From positions 62,001 to 126,000 of the forward strand of contig NZ_ARYL01000005.1 in the NCBI RefSeq assembly GCF_000685295.1: 64,000 bases of DNA, in the 5' to 3' direction. This stretch comes from Hyphomonas oceanitis SCH89. Its GTDB lineage: Bacteria; Pseudomonadota; Alphaproteobacteria; Caulobacterales; Hyphomonadaceae. A program made the position numbers and the translations under genes. Every line of letters starts with the position of its first letter. Within the stretch, counting starts at the first letter, position 1. The notes beneath the pieces were generated by a model, which saw nothing but the letters and a program-made list of their open reading frames with translations, was not told the DNA's origin and ran no database searches. Shown here piece after piece: positions 52,148 through 61,766 of this stretch.

Positions 52148-52906
52148 CTAATCCAGCAAGCCGGAGAGGCGCATGCGGCCCCCATCGAGCCGCAGCGCCT
52201 CGCCGGTAATGAAGGCGGCCTCAGGCGACGCCAGGAAGCGGCAGGCGTCGGCTATTTCATCAGCCTGCGCCGTGCGCCCCAGCGGCGTGCGGCGTGTCGT
52301 CCAGCTCTGAACGCGCTCCTCGCTCGGCCTGACGGCGACAATGGCATTCACACGAATGGACATCTCGGCGAGTTCAACGGCGCCAGCGCGCATGACGCCA
52401 AGCACGCCATTCTGCGAAATGGTTTCGGTGAACTGGCCCGGCATGGAGGCAATAGCCGAGTAGGAGAGAACGAAAGTGATCGTTCCCTTCTGCCGCAGGC
52501 GCTCGACGCCAACAGTCGGCAGGTCTTCCTGTTCGGAGAGGCGCTCGGCGAAAACCTGCAGCGCGAGGGCCGTGCCACGAATGGATTTCGCGATCGCCTT
52601 GTCAAATTTATCGCTGGCAAAGTCGAGTAACGTGTCCGGCGCTTCCAGCTCAGGAATGATGACCGCATTATCGATACGGCCAAAGCCTTCAACGGCGGCC
52701 GTGAAGGCATTGCGCAGGCCAAGACGCGTGTGGAGTTCGCCGTGGTGGAGCACGACGCCATCCGGCACGGCGTTGCGCGCTGTGGCGAGACGCTCGGCGC
52801 TCGGATCAGCCGCCATGACGCGGTGGCCGGTTTCGCTGAAACGACGCGCGATGGCATCGCCGACTTCCCGGCCAAGGCCGAGGATCGCTGTGACGGGTTC
52901 GCCCAT
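52148..52906 (-). CDS. SDR-fold protein lacking the catalytic Tyr/Lys
   Basis: 252 residues of the short-chain dehydrogenase fold: an N-terminal Rossmann entry (LGLGREVG, residues 9-16), a FGRIDNAVI strand, and the C-terminal DEIADACRFLASPEAAFITGEALRLDGG typical of the family. Where classic SDRs have YxxxK the aligned residues are E161 and Q165, within TETISQNG. The Ser region (SYSAIASM) remains. It may bind a nucleotide or act as a structural partner rather than a normal dehydrogenase. It follows a small membrane protein gene by 5 bases. Confidence 0.85.
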   Translation of the reverse strand: MGEPVTAILGLGREVGDAIARRFSETGHRVMAADPSAERLATARNAVPDGVVLHHGELHTRLGLRNAFTAAVEGFGRIDNAVIIPELEAPDTLLDFASDKFDKAIAKSIRGTALALQVFAERLSEQEDLPTVGVERLRQKGTITFVLSYSAIASMPGQFTETISQNGVLGVMRAGAVELAEMSIRVNAIVAVRPSEERVQSWTTRRTPLGRTAQADEIADACRFLASPEAAFITGEALRLDGGRMRLSGLLD

Positions 52907-52911
52907 GGCGG

Positions 52912-53238
52912 CTATTCCCCGGCTGTTTCAGACGGCGCGGACGTTACGCGGGTGGGATTTCGGATATCGTCGCCCAGAATGGCAAGCCGGTCGTTCAGCC
53001 TGTGCAGGGCGGCGAGAATTTCGCCGAGCAGCCTGACAGTCACAAACAGGAAGATTATCAGCGCAAACCCGAACGCGAGCCGGGTAAGCGCCATGATGAC
53101 ATGACCTTTGAACAAGGCCAGCAAGGCCCCGAAAAGAACGAAAAGCGCAGCCATTAAGAGCGCCAAGCCCAGAATGGCCGTGGCCAGTTTCACCGCACCG
53201 AGTGTCATCGGTCGGTCCTGGTCTAGAATATCTCGCAT
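52912..53238 (-). CDS. Small membrane protein
   Basis: 108 residues from the Met at 53238, with GGAGGA well placed upstream. Two strongly hydrophobic segments (about 15-42 and 48-71) are followed by an amphipathic helix with RLLGEILAALHRLNDRL. Family not recognised. It is co-transcribed with the degenerate SDR (5-base gap), so a membrane-associated pair is possible. Confidence 0.7.
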   Translation of the reverse strand: MRDILDQDRPMTLGAVKLATAILGLALLMAALFVLFGALLALFKGHVIMALTRLAFGFALIIFLFVTVRLLGEILAALHRLNDRLAILGDDIRNPTRVTSAPSETAGE

Positions 53239-53310
53239 GGGTCGTCCTCCGCCCGTTGCCTGCACCAGTTCCCGGCGCGCCGGCGGAGGACCTGTTCCGC
53301 CTTTACTGCG

Positions 53311-53478
53311 CTAGCTGGCCTTCAACCATTGCAATTCTTCTTTAATCTTGAGTTTCTGTCGCTTCAAATCCTTTAGCTCAAGAGCATCAGCCGACGGGTG
53401 CTTCTGGGTTTGAGAAATCTTCTCATCCAGTTCGCGATGTTTGTTGGCGAGCTCACTGATCCGACCGTTGAGCGACAT
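53311..53478 (-). CDS. YdcH-type DUF465 small protein
   Basis: 55 residues from the Met at 53478 (AGGAGA upstream). It is a charged helical hairpin: RISELANKHRELDEKISQ then DALELKDLKRQKLKIKEEL, which matches the YdcH/DUF465 family. Function unknown; the family is often near cell-cycle or purine genes in alphaproteobacteria. Confidence 0.85.
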   Translation of the reverse strand: MSLNGRISELANKHRELDEKISQTQKHPSADALELKDLKRQKLKIKEELQWLKAS

Positions 53479-53592
53479 GGGCAGTCTCCTTCTGCGGTTA
53501 AGAACTTGTGTCTTTATTGCCACACTAAATCATAGAAGAGGGATGGCGTTAAGGGGGCGAGCCGCGCATTTCATGAGTTTAATAGTCTCGGA

Positions 53593-54279
53593 TCAAGCGT
53601 GGAGCGGTCGACCCGTTTTCCTGCGCGCTTTTTGGGCGAACATGTCCTGATCAGCCAAGGCGACCAGCGTATCGGCGCCCTGCCCTTCCCGCCATTCGGC
53701 AACACCGCATGAGGCGCCGATATGGACTTTTGGCGCTGCCTCATCCTCGCCATCGCAGACAATCAACTGGTCAATGAGAAGCGCCAGCTGGCTCGCCTTT
53801 GCCAGGCTATCGGCGTGGCTGGCCTGCGCGAGCACGATCCCGAACTCATCGCCACCGAGGCGCCCCACAATGTCGGTTTCGCGCGTATTCTTCAGCAAGA
53901 TATCCGAAATGCGCAGCAGGACATCATCGCCAGCGGCATGCCCAAAGACATCGTTGACCTTCTTGAAATGGTCCAGATCGATAAAAATAAGCGAAAGCGG
54001 CGTGCGGAAGCGCCCGGCCAGCGCAATTTCCCGGCGGACCTCCCGTTCGAAGGCCCGGCGGTTGAAGACAGGGCAGAGCGCGTCATTGTCGGCAAGAAGC
54101 TCGGCTTCGGCGAGTTCCGCCCGCAGGCGCGCGGCCTCTTCGCGCAGGGCAATCACCTCTTCGCTGAGCGCCTCCAGCGCAGCCCGCTCGCGGCGGCCAA
54201 GCGCGGCGAGATCGACCCCGAGAATGTCGAGTAGGGCGCGGCGTTGATCCTGCGAAACCTGATGGAATTCTTCCGTCAT
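53593..54279 (-). CDS. Diguanylate cyclase
   Basis: 228 residues from the Met at 54279. An N-terminal helical stretch with a coiled coil (about 30-65) leads into a GGDEF domain: substrate Mg site in FIDLDHFKKVND, active-site GGDEF at 142-146 and an intact inhibitory site RETD at 133-136, five residues before it. It makes cyclic di-GMP and is probably feedback inhibited. No sensor domain is recognisable. Divergent from the VOC-purEK genes. Confidence 0.92.
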   Translation of the reverse strand: MTEEFHQVSQDQRRALLDILGVDLAALGRRERAALEALSEEVIALREEAARLRAELAEAELLADNDALCPVFNRRAFEREVRREIALAGRFRTPLSLIFIDLDHFKKVNDVFGHAAGDDVLLRISDILLKNTRETDIVGRLGGDEFGIVLAQASHADSLAKASQLALLIDQLIVCDGEDEAAPKVHIGASCGVAEWREGQGADTLVALADQDMFAQKARRKTGRPLHA

Positions 54280-54360
54280 GGATAAAGGATATACGCGATT
54301 TGTGGCGAGGGGGAGACGTGCAGCAGATGATTCACCTGTGACGTGTAAACAGGGCACCAG

Positions 54361-54394
54361 TTGACCGCGCGCACGGCATTCTTATGGTGCGCGC
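54361..54394 (+). promoter_or_regulatory. Promoter with internal inverted repeat before the VOC-purEK genes
   Basis: TTGACC (54361-54366), a 16-base spacer and TATGGT (54383-54388). GCGCGCAC (54367-54374) and GTGCGCGC (54387-54394) form an 8-base inverted repeat that begins right after -35 and covers -10. This fits a repressor site for the VOC gene and perhaps purE-purK downstream. Confidence 0.5.
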
Positions 54395-54441
54395 TTTCTG
54401 GCAACTAAGACTACCCATACCGCTGAAAGACCGGTGCTTTT

Positions 54442-54825
54442 ATGATTGATCATCTCTCCATCAATGTTGCGAGCTTTGACCGATCGCGGGATTTCTATGA
54501 CCATGCTCTTGGTGCGATTGGTGCAGCGCTCGTCATGATGAAACCTGAAGAAGCGGGTGGACCGCCATCGGGTGGATATGGCCGTGGCAACAAGCCCACC
54601 TTGTGGATCACCCAGTCTTCCTCACCCCATACAGGCTTGCATGTAGCGTTCGTCGCGGACAAGCGGATCGACGTGGACGCTTTTTATAAGCGGGCACTTG
54701 AAGCAGGTGGCCGTGACAATGGCACACCGGGACTGCGTACCCATTACCACCCGAACTATTACGCAGCTTTCGTATTCGACCCCGACGGGAACAATGTCGA
54801 AGCAGTCTGTCATTTACCGGAGTAA
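54442..54825 (+). CDS. VOC-family (glyoxalase-like) protein
   Basis: 127 residues, two beta-alpha-beta-beta-beta units. Expected metal residues are visible: His4 near the start (IDHLSINV), His in GLHVAF, and Glu in NNVEAVCH near the end. This family covers glyoxalases, dioxygenases and resistance proteins; the substrate is not clear. It is 11 bases ahead of purE and less GC-rich than it. Confidence 0.88.
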   Translation: MIDHLSINVASFDRSRDFYDHALGAIGAALVMMKPEEAGGPPSGGYGRGNKPTLWITQSSSPHTGLHVAFVADKRIDVDAFYKRALEAGGRDNGTPGLRTHYHPNYYAAFVFDPDGNNVEAVCHLPE

Positions 54826-54836
54826 CCACGACCAGA

Positions 54837-55325
54837 ATGACCACATCCCCAACAGTCGGTATCATCATGGGCAGTCAGTCGGACTGGCCGGTCATGCGCC
54901 ATGCCGCCGCCATTCTTGAAGAGATGGGCGTGCCCCATGAGGCGAAGATTGTCTCGGCCCACCGCACACCTGACCGCCTGACGGAATATGCCAAGGCCGC
55001 CAAGGCCCGCGGCCTGAAAGTGATCATTGCAGGCGCGGGCGGCGCAGCACACCTGCCCGGCATGACGGCAGCCATGACGCCACTGCCTGTTCTGGGTGTG
55101 CCGGTCCAGTCCAAGACCCTGTCGGGTCTCGATAGTCTTCTTTCCATCGTGCAGATGCCGCGCGGCGTGCCGGTCGGTACACTGGCCATTGGCGAGGCTG
55201 GCGCAGTGAATGCTGGCCTGATGGCTGCAGCCATCATTGCCCTCAATGATGACGCGGTCGCAGCAAAACTTGACGCCTATCGCGCAGCCCAGACTGATGG
55301 CGTCGCCGAGGTTCCCGAGGGATGA
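54837..55325 (+). CDS. purE: N5-carboxyaminoimidazole ribonucleotide mutase PurE, class I
   Basis: 162 residues. Class I motifs: GSQSDWPVM at the start, SAHRTPDRL and [11 protein letters not shown]. Moves the carboxyl of N5-CAIR to C4 in purine synthesis. Overlaps purK by ATGA, as usual for the pair. Confidence 0.96.
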   Translation: MTTSPTVGIIMGSQSDWPVMRHAAAILEEMGVPHEAKIVSAHRTPDRLTEYAKAAKARGLKVIIAGAGGAAHLPGMTAAMTPLPVLGVPVQSKTLSGLDSLLSIVQMPRGVPVGTLAIGEAGAVNAGLMAAAIIALNDDAVAAKLDAYRAAQTDGVAEVPEG

Positions 55326-56401
55326 CTGGCTTGCCACCCGGCGCCGTGATCGGGATTCTTGGGGGCGGACAATTGGGCCGGATGCTGGCCAGTGCGGCCA
55401 GCCAGCTCGGTTTTGATGTGCATGTCTTCTGCCCGGAAGACGATGCGCCTGCTGCGCGCGTTGCCATGAAGCACTGGCAGGCTGACTATGACGACGACGA
55501 TGCGCTTTCAGGCTTTGCCCGTGCCTGCGATGTGGTCACGCTCGAATTCGAGAATATCCCGGTCAGCGCCGTGGAAGCGATTGCCGCCACCGGCACCCCG
55601 CTGCACCCAGGGGCAAAATCGCTCGCCGTGTCGCAGGACAGAGCTGACGAGAAGGCTTTCCTCAACAGTATCGGCATCGCGACGGCGGATTACCGGACGA
55701 TTGATGCCGAGACTGACATCGCCGCGGCCCTTTCGACACTGGGCGGCAAGGGCGTCCTGAAAACGCGGCGGGATGGCTATGATGGCAAGGGCCAGGCATG
55801 GCTCAAAGCGGAAAGTGATATCTCAGTCGGCTGGCAAGCTGTTGGCGGCGCGCCGTGCGTGCTGGAAGCCGCCGTGGCCTTCGAACGCGAAATCTCTGTC
55901 ATCGTGGCCCGGTCCAGTAGCGGCGAGACCGCCAGTTGGGCACCGCCCCGCAATGTGCATGAAGAGGGCATACTTGCCCGCTCAATCGTCCCGTCCGGTC
56001 TTTCGCTTGAGGTTGAGGTGGAAGCGCGCCGACAGGCCGTGTCGCTGGTCGATGCGCTGGGTCATGTCGGGGTTCTGGCGCTCGAATTCTTTGTCATGGC
56101 GGATGGCAGCCTGATCGCCAATGAGTTTGCCCCGCGCGTTCACAATTCCGGCCACTGGACGCCGGAAGCCTGCCAGACGGGCCAGTTCGAACAGCACATA
56201 CGCGCCATTGCGGGCTGGAAGCTGGGCGACACGCATCGGCTTTTCGATGCGGAGATGCTAAACCTGATCGGTAAGGCAGGCCTGATTGATCCGGCCATGC
56301 TGGCCCCGAACGAGACGCTGACACTCTATGGCAAGCGCGAAGCGCGCGCCGGACGCAAGATGGGCCATATCACAACGCGACTCGGACCGCGAAAGGACTA
56401 A
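55322..56401 (+). CDS. purK: N5-carboxyaminoimidazole ribonucleotide synthase PurK
   Basis: 359 residues, an ATP-grasp enzyme: [12 protein letters not shown] at the N-terminus, [12 protein letters not shown] in the ATP lid, [14 protein letters not shown] with metal-binding residues. Makes N5-CAIR from AIR, bicarbonate and ATP, the substrate for PurE. Followed 4 bases later by a creatininase-family gene. Confidence 0.96.
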   Translation: MTGLPPGAVIGILGGGQLGRMLASAASQLGFDVHVFCPEDDAPAARVAMKHWQADYDDDDALSGFARACDVVTLEFENIPVSAVEAIAATGTPLHPGAKSLAVSQDRADEKAFLNSIGIATADYRTIDAETDIAAALSTLGGKGVLKTRRDGYDGKGQAWLKAESDISVGWQAVGGAPCVLEAAVAFEREISVIVARSSSGETASWAPPRNVHEEGILARSIVPSGLSLEVEVEARRQAVSLVDALGHVGVLALEFFVMADGSLIANEFAPRVHNSGHWTPEACQTGQFEQHIRAIAGWKLGDTHRLFDAEMLNLIGKAGLIDPAMLAPNETLTLYGKREARAGRKMGHITTRLGPRKD

Positions 56402-56405
56402 GCCC

Positions 56406-57161
56406 ATGCTGCTTCCCGTATCGACCTGGCAGGACATTGAACGCTGGCTCACAAAGTCACGCACCATCGTCATCCCGATCGGCTCGATGGAGCAGCACGG
56501 CCCGAACGGCTTTATTGGCACGGATGCCCTTTGCCCGGAAATCATTGCCCGCCATGCCGAGAGCCTCGCGCCAGAGGATATTCTCGTCGGGCCGACCTTT
56601 AATGTGGGCTGCGCGCAGCACCATCTCGGCTTCCCCGGTACGATCACGCTGCGGCCGACGACCATGATCGCAGCCATGACAGACTGGACCGAGAGCCTGA
56701 TGCGGCATGGCTTCGAGCGCCTCTACTGGTACAATGGTCATGGCGGCAATATCCACACGATCGAGGCGGCTTTCAGCGAGATCCACGCCCGGCGCAGTTT
56801 CGACCCGCGCGGGGCGGACAATCGCCCCGGTCTGTCGCTCAAGCGGCGCGACTGGTGGGATTTCCGTGACGTGATGGGCCTTTGCAACAAGCTCTATCCC
56901 GTCGGCCATGGCAGCCACGCGACGGCATCTGAAGTGTCGGTGACCTACCATGCTCATCCGGATCGGGCGCGGCCTGAGGTCGAAATGAGCCCGAAAATCG
57001 CCCCCAATGGCAAGATTGGCGACGCCGTACAGTATCGCCGCGATTTCCCGGATGGCCGGATTGGGTCTGACCCAACGCAGTCCAATGCGGAAGATGGTGG
57101 CAAGATTGTCGAGGCCGCCGCCAAGGCCATGCTGGAAGATGTTGCCCGCTTTTCTGCGTAA
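56406..57161 (+). CDS. Creatininase-family amidohydrolase
   Basis: 251 residues. Family motifs: PIGSMEQHGP (Glu and His metal ligands), GTDALCPE with the bridging Asp, YNGHGGN and a SEVS glutamate later. Members hydrolyse creatinine, guanidino or formamide compounds, including an archaeal FAPy deformylase in riboflavin synthesis. The position four bases after purK suggests a purine-related amide substrate, but that is inference. Confidence 0.88.
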   Translation: MLLPVSTWQDIERWLTKSRTIVIPIGSMEQHGPNGFIGTDALCPEIIARHAESLAPEDILVGPTFNVGCAQHHLGFPGTITLRPTTMIAAMTDWTESLMRHGFERLYWYNGHGGNIHTIEAAFSEIHARRSFDPRGADNRPGLSLKRRDWWDFRDVMGLCNKLYPVGHGSHATASEVSVTYHAHPDRARPEVEMSPKIAPNGKIGDAVQYRRDFPDGRIGSDPTQSNAEDGGKIVEAAAKAMLEDVARFSA

Positions 57162-57253
57162 AATGACACGGCCGACTACAGCAGGGAGACTGGCCACGCG
57201 CAGCGAAGGGCGGTATCAAAGTATGCTTCCAGAAAGGCGTGCGAACCAGATAC

Positions 57254-57985
57254 ATGCTCGACATTCAGAGGCTGGAAAAATCATTTGGCGCAAAGCATGC
57301 TGTGCGCGGGGTGTCCTTCCGGCTTGAGAAGGGCACGGTGCTCGGCTTTCTCGGGCCGAATGGCGCAGGCAAGTCCACGACAATGCGTATGATTGCCGGG
57401 GTGCTTGAGCCCGACAGCGGCGACGCACTGATTGATGGCAAATCCATTCTTTCCAATCGGCGCGAGGCGCAGCGGGCGCTCGGCTACCTGCCCGAAGGCG
57501 CGCCCCTCTACGAAGACATGACGCCGCCCGAGTTCCTGGTCTTCATGGCATCCGCGCGCGGCATGAACGGCATTGCGCGCAAGAACGGCGTGGAGCGCGC
57601 CATCGCAGACGCGCGCATTTCCACGGTGTGCGACCAGCGTATCGGATCTCTTTCCAAGGGCTATCGCCGCCGCGTGGGCCTTGCCGGGGCTATCCTTCAT
57701 GATCCGCCGGTCTTGCTGCTCGACGAACCGACGGACGGCCTGGACCCCAATCAGAAACGTGCAGTCCGCGCGCTGATCGCCCGCATGGCGCCGCACAAGG
57801 CGATCCTGATCTCGACGCATACGCTGACGGAAGTCCCAGCCATGTGCACGCGCGCCATCGTTGTCGACCGGGGCATGGTGATTGCCGATGACACGCCGGA
57901 GGCGCTGGCCCGGCAATCCGAGGACGGGACGCTGGAGGGCGCTTTCACCCGCCTGACCGATCAGGCCGAGGCGGAATCGGCATGA
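57254..57985 (+). CDS. ABC transporter ATP-binding protein, GldA-like
   Basis: 243 residues. Walker A GPNGAGKST, the signature SLSKGYRRRVGLA, Walker B LLLDEPTDGL and the switch His in STHTLTEV. First gene of a four-gene operon with a permease (ATGA overlap), a GldG-like protein and a DUF4340 protein. Outside the Bacteroidetes gliding system these clusters occur widely in proteobacteria with unknown function. Confidence 0.92.
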   Translation: MLDIQRLEKSFGAKHAVRGVSFRLEKGTVLGFLGPNGAGKSTTMRMIAGVLEPDSGDALIDGKSILSNRREAQRALGYLPEGAPLYEDMTPPEFLVFMASARGMNGIARKNGVERAIADARISTVCDQRIGSLSKGYRRRVGLAGAILHDPPVLLLDEPTDGLDPNQKRAVRALIARMAPHKAILISTHTLTEVPAMCTRAIVVDRGMVIADDTPEALARQSEDGTLEGAFTRLTDQAEAESA

Positions 57986-58740
57986 TGATGTGGCTGCGCG
58001 AACAATTCGGGGGGTTCACCGCCACCTATCGACGCGAACTGGGCGCCTATTTCGCGACGCCCATGGCCTATGTCTTCCTCGCTGTTTTCCTGCTCGCATT
58101 GGGAGTCTTCACCTGGGAAGCCTCCCGCTTCTTCGATACCGGTTCTGCCGATCTCGCGCCCTTCTTCGTCTGGCATCCGTGGCTCTACATGATCTTCCTG
58201 CCCGCCCTCGCCATGCGTCTCTGGGCAGACGAGCGATCGGCCGGCACCGATGAATTGCTGCTCTCCCTACCACTGGGCATGCCGGGGCTCGTGCTCGGCA
58301 AACTGCTGGCGGCATGGACCGTTGCGGGTGTCGGCCTCGCGCTGACGGCGCCCATGTGGGTGACAGTCAATGTGCTCGGCAGCCCGGACAATGCGGCCAT
58401 CATGCTGACCTATCTGGTGAGCTTCCTGATGGCCGGCGCGTATCTCTCAATCGGCGCCGCCATATCAGCCCTGACAGGCAGCCAGGTGACCGCCTTCGTG
58501 ATCAGCGTCGTCATCGCCTTCGTGTTCACGGCGGCTGGCTGGCCGCTCGTGCTGTCCGGCGTAAAGTCCGTATTCGGAACGGGCGGCGCTGAACTCGTTG
58601 CCTCATTCTCCTTCCTGACCCAGTTTGAAGGTGCGCAGCGCGGCGTACTGGAGCTGCGCGCCGTAGTTTTCTTTCTTGGCTTCACAGCCTTCTGGGCCAC
58701 GCTGAACGGCCTCTGGGCGACGCGGCAGAGGCTCGGATAG
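57982..58740 (+). CDS. ABC-2 type permease, GldF-like
   Basis: 252 residues, about six membrane helices: YRRELGAYFATPMAYVFLAVFLLALGVFTWEASRF at the start, MRLWADERSAGTDELLLSLP, GKLLAAWTVAGVGLALTAP. Matches the transmembrane partner of the GldA-type ATPase. Overlaps it by ATGA and is one base ahead of the GldG-like gene. Confidence 0.9.
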   Translation: MMMWLREQFGGFTATYRRELGAYFATPMAYVFLAVFLLALGVFTWEASRFFDTGSADLAPFFVWHPWLYMIFLPALAMRLWADERSAGTDELLLSLPLGMPGLVLGKLLAAWTVAGVGLALTAPMWVTVNVLGSPDNAAIMLTYLVSFLMAGAYLSIGAAISALTGSQVTAFVISVVIAFVFTAAGWPLVLSGVKSVFGTGGAELVASFSFLTQFEGAQRGVLELRAVVFFLGFTAFWATLNGLWATRQRLG

Positions 58741-58741
58741 G

Positions 58742-60640
58742 ATGAAGGCGAAGCATTACATGTTCGCCGCCACGGCCCTTGCCGCCACGATCTTCGTGTC
58801 GGGCAACCTGGTTATGCAAAAGCTGCTGTCCGGCGCCCGCGTGGATTTCACACAGAACAATCTCTACACGCTGTCGCAGGGCACGAAGGACACGCTGAGA
58901 GGCGTCGCCGAGCCGGTCGAAATCACCTTTGTCTATACCCGCGGTGTGGGGCAGGAATATCCAGCCGTGCGGGCCTATGCAGCACGCGTGCGCGAATTGC
59001 TGGAAGCCTATCGCAGCCAGTCCCATGGTCAGGTGATCGTTCGCGAGATTGATCCTTCGCCTTTTTCCGAGTCTGAAGACGAGGCGCTTGCTGCAGGCAT
59101 AACGGCGGTGAGCACAACTGGCACCGACCCGCTCTATTTTGGCATTATCGGGCGCAACGCCATAGACGACCAACGCGTCATTCCCTTCCTGGCGCCCGAG
59201 CACGAAGTCACACTCGAATATGACCTGACGCGCATGGTCGCGCGTCTGGATGATCCGGATCCGCCGCGTGTAGGCATTCTCTCCTCCCTGCCGGGCATGA
59301 CGGCGCCTGGCGGCGAAGGTGGCTATACGCTCCTGTCCGACATTGCGAAATCATTCGAAATCGTTCCGATATCGGAAGAGTTCCAGTCCCTGCCGGAGGA
59401 TCTGGATGTCCTCTTCCTTGCCCACCCACCTGAATTGGCGCCGCGTCAGGAATGGCTGATCGACCAGTATGTCCTGCGTCATGGCCGGGCCGTCATCATG
59501 GTGGACCCAGCCGCCAAGACCGCTGTCGGCAGCAGCATGTTCGATAGGGGCAATGATCACCCCCGCTCCGATCTTGGCGTTCTGGGCAAAGCCTGGGGCG
59601 TAAGCCTGTCAGAAGGCGCGGTTGCGGATGCGGCAAACGCATTGCCGGTGCCGGTCGATACAGGCAATGGCCGCACTGAAGAACTTGCACATCCCCTGTT
59701 CATCGGCGCGCCGTCGGCAGACATGAACCGGGACGACCTCGTAACGGCAGACCTTACGCGGACGGTCAATTTCGGCGCACCGGGCGCATTCGTTACGACC
59801 ATGTTGCCGGACGGGGTCAGTTTTTCCCCCCTCATCGAGACCGGACCCAGCCCCTCCTATATGGACGCAGCCGAAGCCGTGCGCGACATGACGCCTGGCG
59901 ATGTTCTCAAATCCTACAAGACGGCGCCGGAGCCGCTGGTTCTGGCGGGGCGTCTTTCAGGACCACTTGTCACGGCCTTTCCTGCAGGGGCGCCCGCCTT
60001 GGACGAACCCTCCGATCCGACACTGGCCGATTTGATGCGCGCAGAGGCGGCCAACGCACCGCCGCATATCAGCGAGAGCGAGACGGATGCAGAGATTGTC
60101 CTGATTGCCGATGTCGACACGATTGCGGATGATTTCTACATCGTGCCGGGGCGTGGCACGGTCGTTGCCGATGACGGCGCATTGGTGCTGAATGCGCTTG
60201 ATGCCCTTTCCGGTGGCGGCGAGCTGTCACGTCTTCGCTCGCGCTCACCGAGCCTGCGCCCGATGACCCGCATCGACAAGATGCGCGAAAGCGCCGAAGC
60301 CAAATATTTCCGCCAGCAGTCCGAGCTGGAAAGCCGCCTGGAGACGGCGCAGGCCCGGCTGGAAGAGCTTCAGGAAATTGGCGCTGCAGATGGTTTCTTC
60401 TCTGGTGACCTGGAGGCAGATCTCAGCGATTCCGAGCGTGCTGAGCTGACGAAGTTGCGAGCCGACATTATCGAGCTACGCGGCCGCCTGCGCGGAATAG
60501 AGCGCGATTATCGCCGCGAGATCGACCGGCTTGAAGGGACACTGAAGGTCATCAATATCTGGGGTGGCCCTCTCTTCGTTGGTCTGATCGGCCTGCTTGT
60601 CTGGCGCCGCCAGCGTCATCGTCAGGGGCGCAGCACATGA
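58742..60640 (+). CDS. GldG-like ABC system auxiliary protein
   Basis: 632 residues. One membrane segment near the N-terminus (about 7-25), a large extracytoplasmic ABC-type domain of the GldG/IFT kind (TLSQGTKDTLRG, FVYTRG, GILSSLPGM, HPPELAPRQEWLID, VDPAAKT), an Arg/Glu-rich coiled coil at about 515-600 and a final membrane segment at about 608-625. Thus both ends are in the membrane. It is coupled to the next gene by an ATGA overlap. Confidence 0.88.
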   Translation: MKAKHYMFAATALAATIFVSGNLVMQKLLSGARVDFTQNNLYTLSQGTKDTLRGVAEPVEITFVYTRGVGQEYPAVRAYAARVRELLEAYRSQSHGQVIVREIDPSPFSESEDEALAAGITAVSTTGTDPLYFGIIGRNAIDDQRVIPFLAPEHEVTLEYDLTRMVARLDDPDPPRVGILSSLPGMTAPGGEGGYTLLSDIAKSFEIVPISEEFQSLPEDLDVLFLAHPPELAPRQEWLIDQYVLRHGRAVIMVDPAAKTAVGSSMFDRGNDHPRSDLGVLGKAWGVSLSEGAVADAANALPVPVDTGNGRTEELAHPLFIGAPSADMNRDDLVTADLTRTVNFGAPGAFVTTMLPDGVSFSPLIETGPSPSYMDAAEAVRDMTPGDVLKSYKTAPEPLVLAGRLSGPLVTAFPAGAPALDEPSDPTLADLMRAEAANAPPHISESETDAEIVLIADVDTIADDFYIVPGRGTVVADDGALVLNALDALSGGGELSRLRSRSPSLRPMTRIDKMRESAEAKYFRQQSELESRLETAQARLEELQEIGAADGFFSGDLEADLSDSERAELTKLRADIIELRGRLRGIERDYRREIDRLEGTLKVINIWGGPLFVGLIGLLVWRRQRHRQGRST

Positions 60641-61686
60641 TCGACATTCGCCACGGTCAACGCGTGCGACGGCTTCAGGTGCTCGCCGTACTGGCGGGCC
60701 TGCTCACCGTGCTGGCCATCTTTCTGAATATCGGCGGAAACGAAACACCGCAGACGACGGGACGCATGGGCAAGCCGGTCTTGCCTGACTTTGCGGAGGC
60801 GCGGGCCGATGCGGCAGAAATACGGATCACCCTGGCAGATGAGTCCTATAGCCTGATCAATGGGCCCGACGGCTGGACGCTCAAAGGGTCGGGCGGCTAC
60901 CCGGTGCGGGCCGACCGGCTGGCGAGCCTTGCCGGGGGCCTCGGCGATCTCACATGGGGCGAAGGCCGCACGCGCGACCCTGGCAAGATGAACCGGATCG
61001 GCCTTGGCGATCCGCGTGACGGGGGTACCGGCGCCCTGATCGAGATCATCAACGAGGCGGGCACTGTTACCGCCTCCCTTATCACGGGCCGCAAGGGTTC
61101 GATTGTGTATGCCCGCCTGCCCGGCGAAGAGCAGGCCTTCCGCGTGAATGGCGACCTGCCACCGCTTTACAATCACGACGCTTGGCTGGACCTCGACATA
61201 ATCGACATCCATTCAGACGCGGTATCGGCCGTCCGCCTGTTTGATGCGCGCGGCAACAGTCTCTACCTGCAACGCTCTGTCGGTAGCAGCGATCGCAGTT
61301 TCCGGCCCGCTCCACCCTATCAGGACTATCGGCTCGTCAGCCGGATTGCCGCCTCTACGCCTGCCCTGGCGCTGACGCGCTTCCAGCCGATAGGCGTGAA
61401 ACCCGCCAGCAAACTGACAACCCGGCCGGTCGCGCGGCACATCACGGAAACGCATGACGGGCTGGAGGTTGACCTACAGGCCTATAGGGAGCCGGACGGG
61501 TATTTCGTCACGCTGCGTGCAATCGAAGCCGGCGAAGGCGCACAGCGGGGCAGTACGATCAATCAGAAAGCCTCCGGCTGGGCCTTCGAGCTGACCGAAT
61601 TTGACTGGAATGAATTCACGCCGAGCATTTCATCCATCGTCAGGCCACCGCAACCAAGCGACCCGGCCTCTCCAGCCCAGCCATGA
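60637..61686 (+). CDS. DUF4340 domain protein
   Basis: 349 residues. One membrane segment (about 9-28: LQVLAVLAGLLTVLAIF), then extracytoplasmic DUF4340 repeats with ITLADESYSLI, GWTLKGSGGYPVRADRL, MNRIGLGDP and TLITGRKGS-type strands. Consistently the last gene of GldA-F-G-type operons; function unknown but likely part of the same envelope complex. Confidence 0.87.
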   Translation: MIDIRHGQRVRRLQVLAVLAGLLTVLAIFLNIGGNETPQTTGRMGKPVLPDFAEARADAAEIRITLADESYSLINGPDGWTLKGSGGYPVRADRLASLAGGLGDLTWGEGRTRDPGKMNRIGLGDPRDGGTGALIEIINEAGTVTASLITGRKGSIVYARLPGEEQAFRVNGDLPPLYNHDAWLDLDIIDIHSDAVSAVRLFDARGNSLYLQRSVGSSDRSFRPAPPYQDYRLVSRIAASTPALALTRFQPIGVKPASKLTTRPVARHITETHDGLEVDLQAYREPDGYFVTLRAIEAGEGAQRGSTINQKASGWAFELTEFDWNEFTPSISSIVRPPQPSDPASPAQP

Positions 61687-61694
61687 AAATGAGC

Positions 61695-61724
61695 TTGAGC
61701 AGGCCGATAAAGTAACTGTAATAT
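61695..61724 (+). promoter_or_regulatory. Promoter of the HWE kinase
   Basis: TTGAGC (61695-61700), an 18-base spacer and TAATAT (61719-61724). The transcript would start near 61731 with a leader of about 36 bases containing AAGAGAA before the ATG. It separates the kinase from the ABC operon. Confidence 0.55.
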
Positions 61725-61766
61725 TTGCATTCGGCCCTATGTGGTCACGCCAAGAGAACTGGACCC

